Part shown: piece by piece, positions 10,050 through 18,099 of the stretch | How positions within the stretch are numbered: position 1 is the stretch's first letter | Layout: the number at the start of each line of letters is the position of its first letter | Assembly (NCBI RefSeq): GCF_025962655.1 | Contig: NZ_JAGFPE010000004.1 | Span: forward strand, 62,001-126,000 | Direction: 5' to 3' | From: Candidatus Symbiopectobacterium sp. NZEC151 | GTDB lineage: Bacteria; Pseudomonadota; Gammaproteobacteria; Enterobacterales; Enterobacteriaceae | DNA: 64,000 bases | Translations under genes and position numbers: made by a program | Notes under the pieces: model-generated | Told to the model about the DNA's origin: nothing | What the model saw: only the letters and a program-made list of their open reading frames with translations | The model's database searches: none

Positions 10050-11192
10050 TCACGAGTGCGTTTCAGTCTCACGGGTGACACAAACTTGAATAGGCTCTTC
10101 GATAGCGCCCAGACTGAGGAGCCGTTGCAATGCGGATATTGCGGTATCGGTGAGTTCATGCCCTTTGGTCAGCACCATCAAATCATTGTTGGTACGGATA
10201 TCCTCATCAATTATCCAACCGGTTTTTAATTCACCAATCCGTACCGTGCGGATACCCGCCAGATTAGCGCGAAAATCTGTCAGACTTTTAATGATGTATT
10301 CAGGAATGGCGGGGTGTGCACCACGCAGAATTTCTCTCGGATGATCCAGACTTAACCCTCTGGCTGCATGGCGTTCTAACAGTAGCGTTGCGTGTAACAG
10401 TTGTGCGCCCCTGATGACTTCAACAGGCGCATCGACGGGAGCCGCTGTCATTTGGTAACGGATAATATCGGCGACCTTCTCAAGCCGCGGGATGTTTGTC
10501 ACTAACCGAGCGGCAACATTAGGATGTTCCTCTAGCAGTTTTTTTTCTTCTTCAGAAAGGGGGCGTTGCGCTGCATCAGCTTGAACGATATCGATTGGAA
10601 TGCCAACACAGCCGATCTGGCTCAATGCCGCTGCGATGGTGTATATCCATTCATCAGGCCACGCGAGTTTTTTCAGCGCATGTTGCACGCCGGATTGGGC
10701 AAAGGCTGAGCGCTGGAAGGCCCAGGGGGCCACCATAGCGAGTACTTCTGTCATCGTTTTTACAGATGCGCTGAGTGTGGTTTCTAATAATTCTTTTTCC
10801 AGACGAACAAGCTGATACTGCCCAACGGCATCGTTGAGTGCCAAAACCAGTTCTTCTTTCGAGCAAGGTTTACAAAGGTAACGAAAGATTGCGCCTTTGT
10901 TGATTGCCGCGATAGACGATTCAATATCAGCTTGACCCGTCAGGAGGATGCGTACACTGTCGGGGGCGATTTCTCGTGCTTTTTCGAGGAAGGTTGCGCC
11001 ATCCATACCAGGCATTCGCATATCTGACACGATCACGGCAAACGATGCTCCCCAACGAACGGCATCCAGTCCTGCCTCACCACTGCGTGCGGTTGTAACG
11101 TCAAACTCACCAAAAAGATTTCGTTCCATCGCTGAGAGTACATTGGGTTCATCGTCAACACAGAGCACGCGGGGATGCGCTATTTCAGTCAT
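10050..11192 (-). CDS. Response regulator with degenerate HD-GYP-like output domain
   Basis: A 380-residue cytoplasmic protein. The receiver domain (1-125) has the acidic pair D13-D14, phosphoacceptor D57 (in S-D-M-R-M-P-G-M-D-G), T85 and K108. The rest aligns by eye to HD-GYP domains, but the metal-binding motif normally L-H-D-I-G-K is A-L-S-Q-I-G-C (about 189-195), the later H-H-E is R-Y-Q (about 245-247) and no GYP loop is present; only the E-H-P block (222-224) survives. Cyclic-di-GMP hydrolysis is therefore unlikely, and a binding or regulatory role is inferred. The ATG at 11192 has AGGA 8 bases upstream and overlaps the preceding stop by 8 bases. Last gene of a four-gene operon. Confidence 0.8.
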   Translation of the reverse strand: MTEIAHPRVLCVDDEPNVLSAMERNLFGEFDVTTARSGEAGLDAVRWGASFAVIVSDMRMPGMDGATFLEKAREIAPDSVRILLTGQADIESSIAAINKGAIFRYLCKPCSKEELVLALNDAVGQYQLVRLEKELLETTLSASVKTMTEVLAMVAPWAFQRSAFAQSGVQHALKKLAWPDEWIYTIAAALSQIGCVGIPIDIVQADAAQRPLSEEEKKLLEEHPNVAARLVTNIPRLEKVADIIRYQMTAAPVDAPVEVIRGAQLLHATLLLERHAARGLSLDHPREILRGAHPAIPEYIIKSLTDFRANLAGIRTVRIGELKTGWIIDEDIRTNNDLMVLTKGHELTDTAISALQRLLSLGAIEEPIQVCVTRETETHS

Positions 11193-12282
11193 GATTGCAT
11201 TCCTGTATATGGGCGAGCATGTTTTGCCATAACGGTTGCTTGCTAAGCATGCCGGTTTGTTCAAGATAGTCCATGTCAAGGGGGGTGCTATTAGCGAGAG
11301 CAACAGCGACATGCACGGCACCGACTACACAGAATTCAGTGTCTGTGATGAGAGAGGGCTGCTCGTGGTACGCAACGGCTTCCACAATATCTAGGGGCAA
11401 TCCCCATAATGACAGGAGATAGGCGCTTACGGCTGCGTTAACGGTGGTGTTACTGCGTGTTGTGGCTGTCAGACCATGGTGTTGTCTGATTTCAGGTATC
11501 AGTTGTGCGATATTGGCAAGCAGTGCGGCGACTTGTGCAGTACTTTGATGACCCGATATTTGGGCTGCTAACGTTGAGGCCAGCAGGGCGCTTTGTTGTA
11601 ATTGCGCTATATGGGGATCTGTTTTGGCGTCTGAAAATACTTGCGATGCAAGGATGAGAATCTTAACGTGATCCAACCCCAAATGGCCGATGGCATTTGC
11701 GATATTCGTTATGTGGCTGCCTCTGGAGAAATAGGTCGAGTTGGCAAGTTGTAAAATTTTTGCGCTTAAAGCAGGGTCACTGCTTAGCAGTCGTGTAATG
11801 TGCCGTGTATCTCTGTCAGAATGCGCGAGAAGATGATCTATTTCGACAAACACGTTTGAGGCTGTTGGCAAGTGACTCGCATGACCTATGATATTGACGA
11901 CTGCGGGATCCTGAAGCATATCGCGCAGTAACAACGTGTTTTTTACCATGCCTATCAGCATATTGCTGTCACAGGGTTTAGAGACAAAGCGGTGAGCGAC
12001 GTCCAGCATACGTTCAGTGGCATCCGGGTCAGAATAGCCAGACAGGATGACTCGTATTGTACCAGGCCAGTGTGTACGTATTTGTGAGAGTAATTCAGCG
12101 CCATCCATAAAGGGCATGCGCATGTCGGATATCACGACGTCTGCCGGTTGTTCTTCCAGCATGGAGAGTGCCTGTTGCCCACTGTTGGCAAATCGACATT
12201 CCCATTCGATGTTTTGCATCATCAGCGCGCGTTCAATGCCGGAGAGCACTCTGCTTTCGTCGTCGACGAACATCACTTGCAT
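11185..12282 (-). CDS. Response regulator with HDOD output domain
   Basis: A 365-residue protein with an N-terminal receiver (1-120; D7-D8, phosphoacceptor D53, K102 in S-K-P) and a C-terminal HDOD domain from about 138. The HDOD domain is recognised by L-P-T-A-S-x-V-F-x-E-I, S-S-D-P-A-L-S-A-K-I-L-Q-L-A-N-S and A-I-x-x-L-G-L-D-x-V-K. HDOD domains are non-enzymatic relatives of HD domains used as protein-interaction outputs. The gene overlaps the kinase upstream by 10 bases and the next regulator by 8, so all are translated from one message. It is probably a phosphorylation target of the adjacent kinase. Confidence 0.9.
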   Translation of the reverse strand: MQVMFVDDESRVLSGIERALMMQNIEWECRFANSGQQALSMLEEQPADVVISDMRMPFMDGAELLSQIRTHWPGTIRVILSGYSDPDATERMLDVAHRFVSKPCDSNMLIGMVKNTLLLRDMLQDPAVVNIIGHASHLPTASNVFVEIDHLLAHSDRDTRHITRLLSSDPALSAKILQLANSTYFSRGSHITNIANAIGHLGLDHVKILILASQVFSDAKTDPHIAQLQQSALLASTLAAQISGHQSTAQVAALLANIAQLIPEIRQHHGLTATTRSNTTVNAAVSAYLLSLWGLPLDIVEAVAYHEQPSLITDTEFCVVGAVHVAVALANSTPLDMDYLEQTGMLSKQPLWQNMLAHIQECNHD

Positions 12283-13391
12283 GCAGGAGGGTCCTCAGGG
12301 AGAGCGTTAAGCGGCAGCAGTAAGATAAATGTTGTACCCACACCTTCTTCCGACTCGCACCGGATCTGTCCTTGATGTTTATCCACAATAATTGAATAAA
12401 CAATAGCAAGGCCTTGGCCTGTCCCTTTACCTACGGGCTTAGTCGTAAAAAAGGGATCGAAGATGCGGTCACGAATACTAGCAGGAATACCAGTACCATC
12501 GTCTTGCACACGGATTTCCATGTATTCACCGCATCGAGCAGCAGAGATAGCGATATGGCCTTTTTCTTTAACGGTTTGCTGGATAGTGTCAGCAATCGCA
12601 TGAGCGGCATTGACGACCAGATTTAAAATTGCCTGGCCAATGGCATCTCTCAGGCAGGGAAGAGGAGGTAAGTTATCCTCGAAATGAGTCTCAAGTTCAG
12701 CAACGTATTTCCACTCGTTGCGTGCGACGGTAACTGTTGTGTTGATAATATCGCGTACATCCACCTGCTCTTTTTCGTTGTGAGAAGGGTAAGAAAATTC
12801 TTTCATGGCGGCGACGATTTTTGCGATATGAGCAAGACCTTCAAGGGATTCGTCTAACGCCCCAGGGATTTGCCGACACAAGAAATCCACTTTCAACTGT
12901 TTACGCGCTGTGTCGAATGCGGCCACGGCGGGCTCTTCTGCACATTTTTCTCGTATGGCATCGAACAGTATTTGCGTCGTTTCCAGTAGGCTAATAAGCG
13001 ACGACGCGGCGGTTTTCACGAAGCCCACATTATCGCAGACATATTGCGTAGGCGTGTTTATTTCGTGGGCGATGCCTGCGGCGAGTTGACCAATGGATTC
13101 CATCTTTTGTGCTTGAAGGAGTTGCGCTTGAGCCAACCGTAGCTCTTTGAGTGCTTTTTCCAACTCACCGCGTTCATTTTCTAATGCCAAGGTTTTATGA
13201 GAGACGACTTTTTCCAAGCGCACGTTTTGTTTGAGAATAGCGAAAGGTGTTGCATGCTCTTGTGCCTTCTCTCGAATGATACGGCGCTTTAATACATCGA
13301 TCGTTTTATCTCTGGCCGCCAGCTTACGTTCGTACTCAGCGTTGGACATGCCTGATACCGTGGGCGTGGAATGGGTTCTTTCGCTCAACAC
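12273..13391 (-). CDS. Soluble sensor histidine kinase (FIST-associated)
   Basis: A 372-residue histidine kinase with no membrane segments: a coiled-coil N-terminus (about 18-95), an H-box [10 protein letters not shown] with phosphoacceptor His about 109, and an ATPase domain with N-box [12 protein letters not shown]1 D-D-G-T-G-I-P and G2 G-K-G-T-G-Q-G-L-A. It has no receiver or sensor domain of its own, so it likely takes its signal from the FIST protein encoded just upstream. Start choice: GTG at 13391 lies 5 bases after GGGGGA, which overlaps the FIST stop codon; a TTG at 13403 or ATG at 13349 are alternatives. Similar kinases are found beside NosP. Confidence 0.85.
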   Translation of the reverse strand: MLSERTHSTPTVSGMSNAEYERKLAARDKTIDVLKRRIIREKAQEHATPFAILKQNVRLEKVVSHKTLALENERGELEKALKELRLAQAQLLQAQKMESIGQLAAGIAHEINTPTQYVCDNVGFVKTAASSLISLLETTQILFDAIREKCAEEPAVAAFDTARKQLKVDFLCRQIPGALDESLEGLAHIAKIVAAMKEFSYPSHNEKEQVDVRDIINTTVTVARNEWKYVAELETHFEDNLPPLPCLRDAIGQAILNLVVNAAHAIADTIQQTVKEKGHIAISAARCGEYMEIRVQDDGTGIPASIRDRIFDPFFTTKPVGKGTGQGLAIVYSIIVDKHQGQIRCESEEGVGTTFILLLPLNALPEDPPACK

Positions 13392-13392
13392 A

Positions 13393-14502
13393 CTATCCCC
13401 CAATGGCTATGCCGGTGAAGGTGTGATTCACATGCAATCCGTTATATTGCTCACCGTAAGTGGAAAACCCTACGACGCGGTTTTTCACCATGATGTTGGC
13501 AATCTGTTGGTCGAGTCCTTCTTGTTCAAATTGGAGGCGACGCAGGATGCAATCACAACCGATAATGACGGGGTCCGCTAGCGTCTCTTTAACCTTGTTG
13601 AAGGCCCGTTCTAGCGTTTGGACAGGATCCTCCGCTTTAGCGATAGAAACGATAAGCCCTTCTTCAATAGCGCAGTAACAGGTAAGAGAAAAATCGGCAT
13701 TCCATTTTTGGATGGCTCGAACGTAGGGATCGTCGCCCAAGGAGAGCACAAGCGGGTTACTGGAAAAGATGGTTGGGGTTAATTCAGATACGGTTAACCC
13801 CAAGGCTTCCGCGTAAGCAAGTGCCGCTGGTTCACCGTTTATCTCAAAGATAAGTCGTTTCTCTGGATCGGCCTCAGTAATAACCAATTCGATCTCGCTG
13901 TGATTGAAATGCTGAACTTTAAACGTGACGACCGTCGATTTGGTCTCAATGACCGCAAATATAGCTGCGTTAGAGATAAAATGACCATCCCCATCATAGA
14001 CATGCGCTTTTTCAAAACGTAAGTCATCGCCAGCAGAACCGCCAATAATCGGAATATTACCTATTTGTTGATAAAGGCTTGCGACCAGACGCTCTTCAAT
14101 CATTGAGAGGCCATCGACCAGCAACAGACTAAAACGGTTAAGTGCGGGTCTATCTTTACTATCATGGTGAATAGCTTCAGCAATTTCAGCGGCTATTTCT
14201 GCATAGTTCTCCAAAGGGTGGATCGTAAATGTGTGAGCGCTAAAATTTTTGTTTAAGCCCAACCCCACTAAGCCTGTACGTTGAAACCCTTGTGCACCAA
14301 TTTGCCCTGAAGTTGTACAACCTATACACGCGCAGGAAAAGGATTTTTTTAGTTCTCTGCCTAAAATGTTTAAATCGTAGTCAGGAGAACAGAAAAAAAT
14401 GACCGTATTGATATCTTCATGACTAATCTTACTGGCAAAATCGGCAACAGCCTGGACGGGATCTGGTGATGTGCTATTTGCATATTTAAGTTGGAAATTC
14501 AT
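13393..14502 (-). CDS. FIST-domain sensor protein (NosP/VpsV-like)
   Basis: A 369-residue cytoplasmic protein made of FIST_N and FIST_C domains. Recognisable parts are the C-I-G-C-T-T-S-G-Q-I strand-turn (about 59-68), P-I-I-G-G-S-A-G-D-D, and a C-terminal domain with the G-C-D-C-I-L-R-R block followed by G-F-S-T-Y-G-E-Q-Y-N-G-L-H-V-N-H-T-F-T. The last block is the usual FIST_C ending. FIST proteins next to soluble kinases include NosP, a haem-based nitric oxide sensor, and VpsV of Vibrio; haem binding here is inference. GGGAG lies 5-6 bases before the ATG. First gene of the operon. Confidence 0.9.
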   Translation of the reverse strand: MNFQLKYANSTSPDPVQAVADFASKISHEDINTVIFFCSPDYDLNILGRELKKSFSCACIGCTTSGQIGAQGFQRTGLVGLGLNKNFSAHTFTIHPLENYAEIAAEIAEAIHHDSKDRPALNRFSLLLVDGLSMIEERLVASLYQQIGNIPIIGGSAGDDLRFEKAHVYDGDGHFISNAAIFAVIETKSTVVTFKVQHFNHSEIELVITEADPEKRLIFEINGEPAALAYAEALGLTVSELTPTIFSSNPLVLSLGDDPYVRAIQKWNADFSLTCYCAIEEGLIVSIAKAEDPVQTLERAFNKVKETLADPVIIGCDCILRRLQFEQEGLDQQIANIMVKNRVVGFSTYGEQYNGLHVNHTFTGIAIGG

Positions 14503-15029
14503 GAGAGTACTCCCTCGCTTTTGAGTAGAAATTTTTGCATGAATTTCTGCAATATTCGGTTATCTCTTTGAAAATAGACCAGGACATCAAATAGTAAATA
14601 GTCAGTATTTTATTTTAATTGCAAATATCGCTTCTTTTTATTTTGCTAAGGCATTTAAAAAGTGAAGCACTGATGAAAGTGCCCTAGCTACGCTTTTACA
14701 TCGGCTTGTAGGTGGTGCTATAAAGGAATGCTCGCTGTCCTTGCCTTGTCGTCACGACCGCACGCTATGCATGTATGTGCCTTGCCCAGTGTTTTACAGA
14801 CTATTTATGCCGCTACAGCCCCCTTTATGACTTTATCTACTGTTTAGCGCTCTTTAGAACGGGACATAACCAGTGTGTCGAAAGATCTTTAAAGTGAATG
14901 GTTCGTTTTAGCGGGATGCTTACACTCCGGGTTGTGGCGCTAAGCCCGATGACATCCTCTACATCGACTTCAGCGGAGAATATCCTGCGATATTCTCCGC
15001 TGGTTTTAGCGCGTTTCGCGATTCAAGCC
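14503..15029. other. 527-base non-coding gap upstream of the FIST operon
   Basis: No convincing gene. The part next to 14502 is AT-rich and should hold the FIST operon promoter. The far end contains a perfect 13-bp hairpin (listed separately). No tRNA or known RNA motif was recognised. Confidence 0.5.
14972..15001. terminator. Perfect 13-bp hairpin downstream of the GH25-like gene
   Basis: The arms AGCGGAGAATATC (14972-14984) and GATATTCTCCGCT (14989-15001) pair perfectly around a 4-base loop CTGC. It lies 28 bases past the stop of the minus-strand GH25-like gene. There is no good T-run on either strand (GGTTTTA on plus), so termination is likely but not certain. Confidence 0.55.
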
Positions 15030-15665
15030 TTAGAGAAGCGGATTGATTTTACTGATCAAGACGTTGCCATTAATGCCATTTACCGTCCCTTGAGATGAGT
15101 ATTCCCAGAAACTCCAGTTTCCTTTGCCCCAAGGGTAAAGCGTATCAGGATAGTCCGGTTGCGTTCTCCAGTGTTCCGGCCAAATTTTTATTTTCTGAAA
15201 GAAATCATCATGCAATTCCCATGCAACGCTGTTCTTCCAGGTGTCAATATTGGTTTTGATATATAAATTATTGGTACAGATAGGAAGGTCTGAATCAATA
15301 ATACGCTGTATCAGATTAAAGAGGTTATTCGCCATTTCATTTTTGGTGGCAGTCTTGTTACTTCCGGCTTTATTATTGACTTCAAAGGCAAAAGCATCTT
15401 TGTTAGTAAATCCTGCCTCTTTCAGCGTGTTTACTATGGTTCTTGCCTGTGCTTCTGGCGTGCTGGATTTGGCTCGGAAAATATGCCAGGCCCCAGAAGG
15501 GATGCCTGCCACTCTGGATTTTCGGAAATTTTCAGAAAACGTTGGGTCAATATAGGTCTCACCTTCTCCCAGGCGAGAAAACGCCATGCTGACACCATCT
15601 TCTTTAACTTTATCCCATTCAATGGTTCCCTGGAATCTGGAGATGGCAATAACGTTATTGTTCAT
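15030..15665 (-). CDS. GH25-fold (lysozyme-like) protein lacking catalytic acids
   Basis: A 211-residue protein that aligns by eye with glycoside hydrolase family 25 muramidases: F-Q-G-T-I-E-W-D-K-V-K-E-D-G-V, G-I-P-S-G-A-W-H-I-F-R, and the C-terminal W-S-F-W-E-Y-S-S-Q-G-T-V-N-G-I. The acids used for catalysis are altered: the N-terminal D of D-V-S is Ala7, the D-x-E motif is E95-V-N97, and the C-terminal V-D-x-N is replaced. It may be a binding or immunity-like protein rather than an enzyme. There is no signal peptide. The ATG at 15665 has GAGAGG 7 bases upstream. Flanking genes give no operon context. Confidence 0.75.
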   Translation of the reverse strand: MNNNVIAISRFQGTIEWDKVKEDGVSMAFSRLGEGETYIDPTFSENFRKSRVAGIPSGAWHIFRAKSSTPEAQARTIVNTLKEAGFTNKDAFAFEVNNKAGSNKTATKNEMANNLFNLIQRIIDSDLPICTNNLYIKTNIDTWKNSVAWELHDDFFQKIKIWPEHWRTQPDYPDTLYPWGKGNWSFWEYSSQGTVNGINGNVLISKINPLL

Positions 15666-15861
15666 AATCATTCCTCTCTGTTTGTGCTTAGATAATAGTC
15701 CTTTGGGTGTCAAAACGATAAGGCGCTACCCTGTTCAGGTAATGACACCTCATTTTTGGACAACGCAGAGAGAGAATTTCATTAAACTGTATATAAACCA
15801 CCAGAAAATAAAGCGGTGCCTCACTACTGAGGCATCCGCTATTTATCAGATATATCGCGGT

Positions 15862-16269
15862 TTATTGATGCAACGATAGTCCCTTTATTACCTTATCCAC
15901 TGTTTTTTTCGGACCGCGCATTGCAAGGCCAACAAGATTAAGGTTATTAGTATCTTCAGCCATAAATACCGCTCGGTTAGCATCGTCATGGCCGGTCGAG
16001 AACATGGCGTGTACGTAAGGAATCAGTATCAGTTCACGCTCAAGCCCTTTACGATGCGCCGTTTGCAGTCCGCTGAGGTCGGCTTCAAAAATAAGCATCG
16101 GCTGCCCAGACATATTGCCATAATGGTGCCCCTGCGCGTCCACATAAGGTGATCCCATAATATCGGGGTGAGCCGAGGCGATTCCTGTCGCCAGAAAAGC
16201 CACTACGTTTAACCGCTGCCAAGTGGGTAAATCATTGCGCACAACAAACACGATTTTTGTATCAAACAT
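15862..16269 (-). CDS. DUF2000 family protein
   Basis: A 135-residue protein beginning K-I-V-F-V-V-R-N-D-L-P-T-W-Q-x-L-N-V-V-A-F-L, with M-I-F-E-A-D in the middle, matching the DUF2000 family (a small peptidyl-tRNA hydrolase-2-like fold). Its function is unknown. It follows the AraC regulator on the same strand with 36 bases between them, so the two are probably co-transcribed; AraC-DUF2000 pairing is common in proteobacteria. Confidence 0.85.
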   Translation of the reverse strand: MFDTKIVFVVRNDLPTWQRLNVVAFLATGIASAHPDIMGSPYVDAQGHHYGNMSGQPMLIFEADLSGLQTAHRKGLERELILIPYVHAMFSTGHDDANRAVFMAEDTNNLNLVGLAMRGPKKTVDKVIKGLSLHQ

Positions 16270-16305
16270 CAGCCATCACTCTCCGATTATTGCTTTCATT
16301 GGCAA

Positions 16306-17181
16306 TCATCGGAGATGGGAGCGACCTCCGTCTAGAACGTTTGTGCATTGGCGTTGGTAAGCGGCCGGAGAAAGCCGATACGCACGCTGAAACCAGCGGC
16401 CCATATGACTTTGATCCGAAAAGCCCACCAGAGAGGCAACCTTGGCGGGCTCATTTCCCATGGCAAGCAAGGTGCGCGCGGTGCGCAGGCGGAGTCGAAC
16501 CAGATAAGCGTGAGGAGATTGACCGAACGCGCTTTTGAATTGGCGGCTTAAGCGAAACCGGTCGATCCCCGAATGACGAGCCAGTTCATCTAGCCCGATA
16601 TCCAGATGCATGTTGTCGTGCAGATGATCTTTGAGTTGGTATATTTGGCGCAGAGAATCGTTGGAAACGGACGCTGGCCGGGTCACAACATGTCGAGCGA
16701 GTAGCGAAAGCAGATGATCCAGACTCTGGTCGCGAGCGAGTCGGCCTTCGTGGTGATGGATGGCGAAAAAGGCCTGTTGGATCGCAAAAATTAACCTCGG
16801 ATCGTCCGTCAGGGTATTTTTAAACGCGGCTTCCAATGCGGACACGTCGGATAACCCGCGTTGTTGCATCATACCTGTCGCCCAGCGCTGAGGGAGATAA
16901 AGCATGGCGTAGGTGAACCCCTCAGCGTGTACGGCATGCCCATCGTGCACAGCCCCCGGTTCGATCAGGATGGCTCGCCCTGGATGACTGGTATGCATCG
17001 AACGGTGACAGGTAAACTGTTGTAGCCCTTGTTGTGTTACCCCGACTAACACTTCGTCGTGGTCGTGGGAATCATAGGCATGGCCGCGAAAATGGGCATG
17101 TAAGCTCTCTATGCCGGTTTCGTCATCACGACGAAGATTAACCCAATCTCTGCTGGCCGTTTCTTTAATGGGCGTTGTCAT
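16306..17181 (-). CDS. AraC-family transcriptional regulator
   Basis: A 291-residue regulator with an N-terminal cupin-like ligand domain (H-S-H/D-H-D-E-x-L-V-G-V and P-G-A-V-H-D-G-H) and a C-terminal double helix-turn-helix (about 185-280: L-D-E-L-A-R-H-S-G-I-D-R-F-R-L-S-R-Q-F, then A-S-L-V-G-F-S-D-Q-S-H-x-G-R-W-F). It is divergent from ydcF with a 99-base shared control region and upstream of the DUF2000 gene, its likely target. The inducer is unknown. Confidence 0.9.
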   Translation of the reverse strand: MTTPIKETASRDWVNLRRDDETGIESLHAHFRGHAYDSHDHDEVLVGVTQQGLQQFTCHRSMHTSHPGRAILIEPGAVHDGHAVHAEGFTYAMLYLPQRWATGMMQQRGLSDVSALEAAFKNTLTDDPRLIFAIQQAFFAIHHHEGRLARDQSLDHLLSLLARHVVTRPASVSNDSLRQIYQLKDHLHDNMHLDIGLDELARHSGIDRFRLSRQFKSAFGQSPHAYLVRLRLRTARTLLAMGNEPAKVASLVGFSDQSHMGRWFQRAYRLSPAAYQRQCTNVLDGGRSHLR

Positions 17182-17280
17182 TGGGCAAGCTCCGTCATAG
17201 TCTATAGTACCTCTGTCTTAAATTATCATCTTGTTGCCGACGATGCCGCTTTCAGTGCATCCGATAAGGTAGAAAACACA

Positions 17281-18051
17281 ATGCATATCTCTGATGAAGC
17301 CATTCGCGATTTGAATACGCTGGCGGATTGGCTCGCCCTTGACGATCTCCGCGCCCATGAACGTCTGAGCCCGGGTCTGCTGATTTTGGCAGGTCACGCC
17401 ATCATGCCGAACATTATCGGCGCGCTTGATTTTGCTGCGCAAACCGGCGTTCCTGTGTTACTGAGCGGGGGGATCGGCCATTCCACCGCGCTGCTACAGC
17501 AGGCGGTAAAACAGGATCCGCTCACGGCTGCCATTGAGACCGAGGGGAAGGGGGAAGCGGATATTCTCGCCGAGATAGCGCATCAGGTTTTTGCCATCCC
17601 CTGGGAAAAAATAGAGATAGAAAACCGCTCGACCAACTGTGGTCAAAATGCGGATTTCAGCAGAGACCGGCTGTTGGCCCAGTCATCTTTCCCCACCACG
17701 ATATTGCTGGTTCAGGACCCGCTCATGCAGCGCAGAACCTTCGAATCTTTTCAGCACAGCTGGCGACAGAAAAATTTAACCGGTCGATTTATCAACTGGC
17801 CGGTGTTTGTGCCGCGTTTAGTCAACGTGGGCGCTTCCCTGATGATTACCGGCGGACAACGTGCGGGCATATGGACGCTCGAACGCTATATCTCCATGAT
17901 ATTCGGTGAGGTCAAACGCCTGCGCGATGATGAAACCGGCTACGGGCCAGCAGGGGCTGGCTTTATCGGCCATGTTGATATTCCTGTTGAGGTCGAAAAT
18001 GCCTGGCGGCGGCTTACTGAAAACGATGAACTGTTGGTGAGTGTCAGATAA
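17281..18051 (+). CDS. ydcF: YdcF-like DUF218 protein
   Basis: A 256-residue DUF218-family protein closely resembling E. coli YdcF: I-L-A-G-H-A-I-M-P, L-L-S-G-G-I-G-H-S-T, E-x-x-S-T-N-C-G-x-N-A-x-F-S and V-Q-D-P-L-M-Q-R-R-T. E. coli YdcF binds S-adenosylmethionine; its physiological role is unclear. No signal peptide is seen. AAGG lies about 10 bases before the ATG. It is convergent with the polygalacturonase gene. Confidence 0.9.
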   Translation: MHISDEAIRDLNTLADWLALDDLRAHERLSPGLLILAGHAIMPNIIGALDFAAQTGVPVLLSGGIGHSTALLQQAVKQDPLTAAIETEGKGEADILAEIAHQVFAIPWEKIEIENRSTNCGQNADFSRDRLLAQSSFPTTILLVQDPLMQRRTFESFQHSWRQKNLTGRFINWPVFVPRLVNVGASLMITGGQRAGIWTLERYISMIFGEVKRLRDDETGYGPAGAGFIGHVDIPVEVENAWRRLTENDELLVSVR

Positions 18052-18053
18052 AT

Positions 18054-18079
18054 CTGCCGTCAGATTGTGCCGACGGCAG
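18054..18079. terminator. Hairpin between convergent ydcF and polygalacturonase genes
   Basis: CTGCCGTC (18054-18061) pairs with GACGGCAG (18072-18079) around a 10-base loop. It is placed to serve both converging transcripts, though no clear T-run follows. Confidence 0.5.
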
Positions 18080-18099
18080 AGTTGCTCTGTCAGGTTTGG

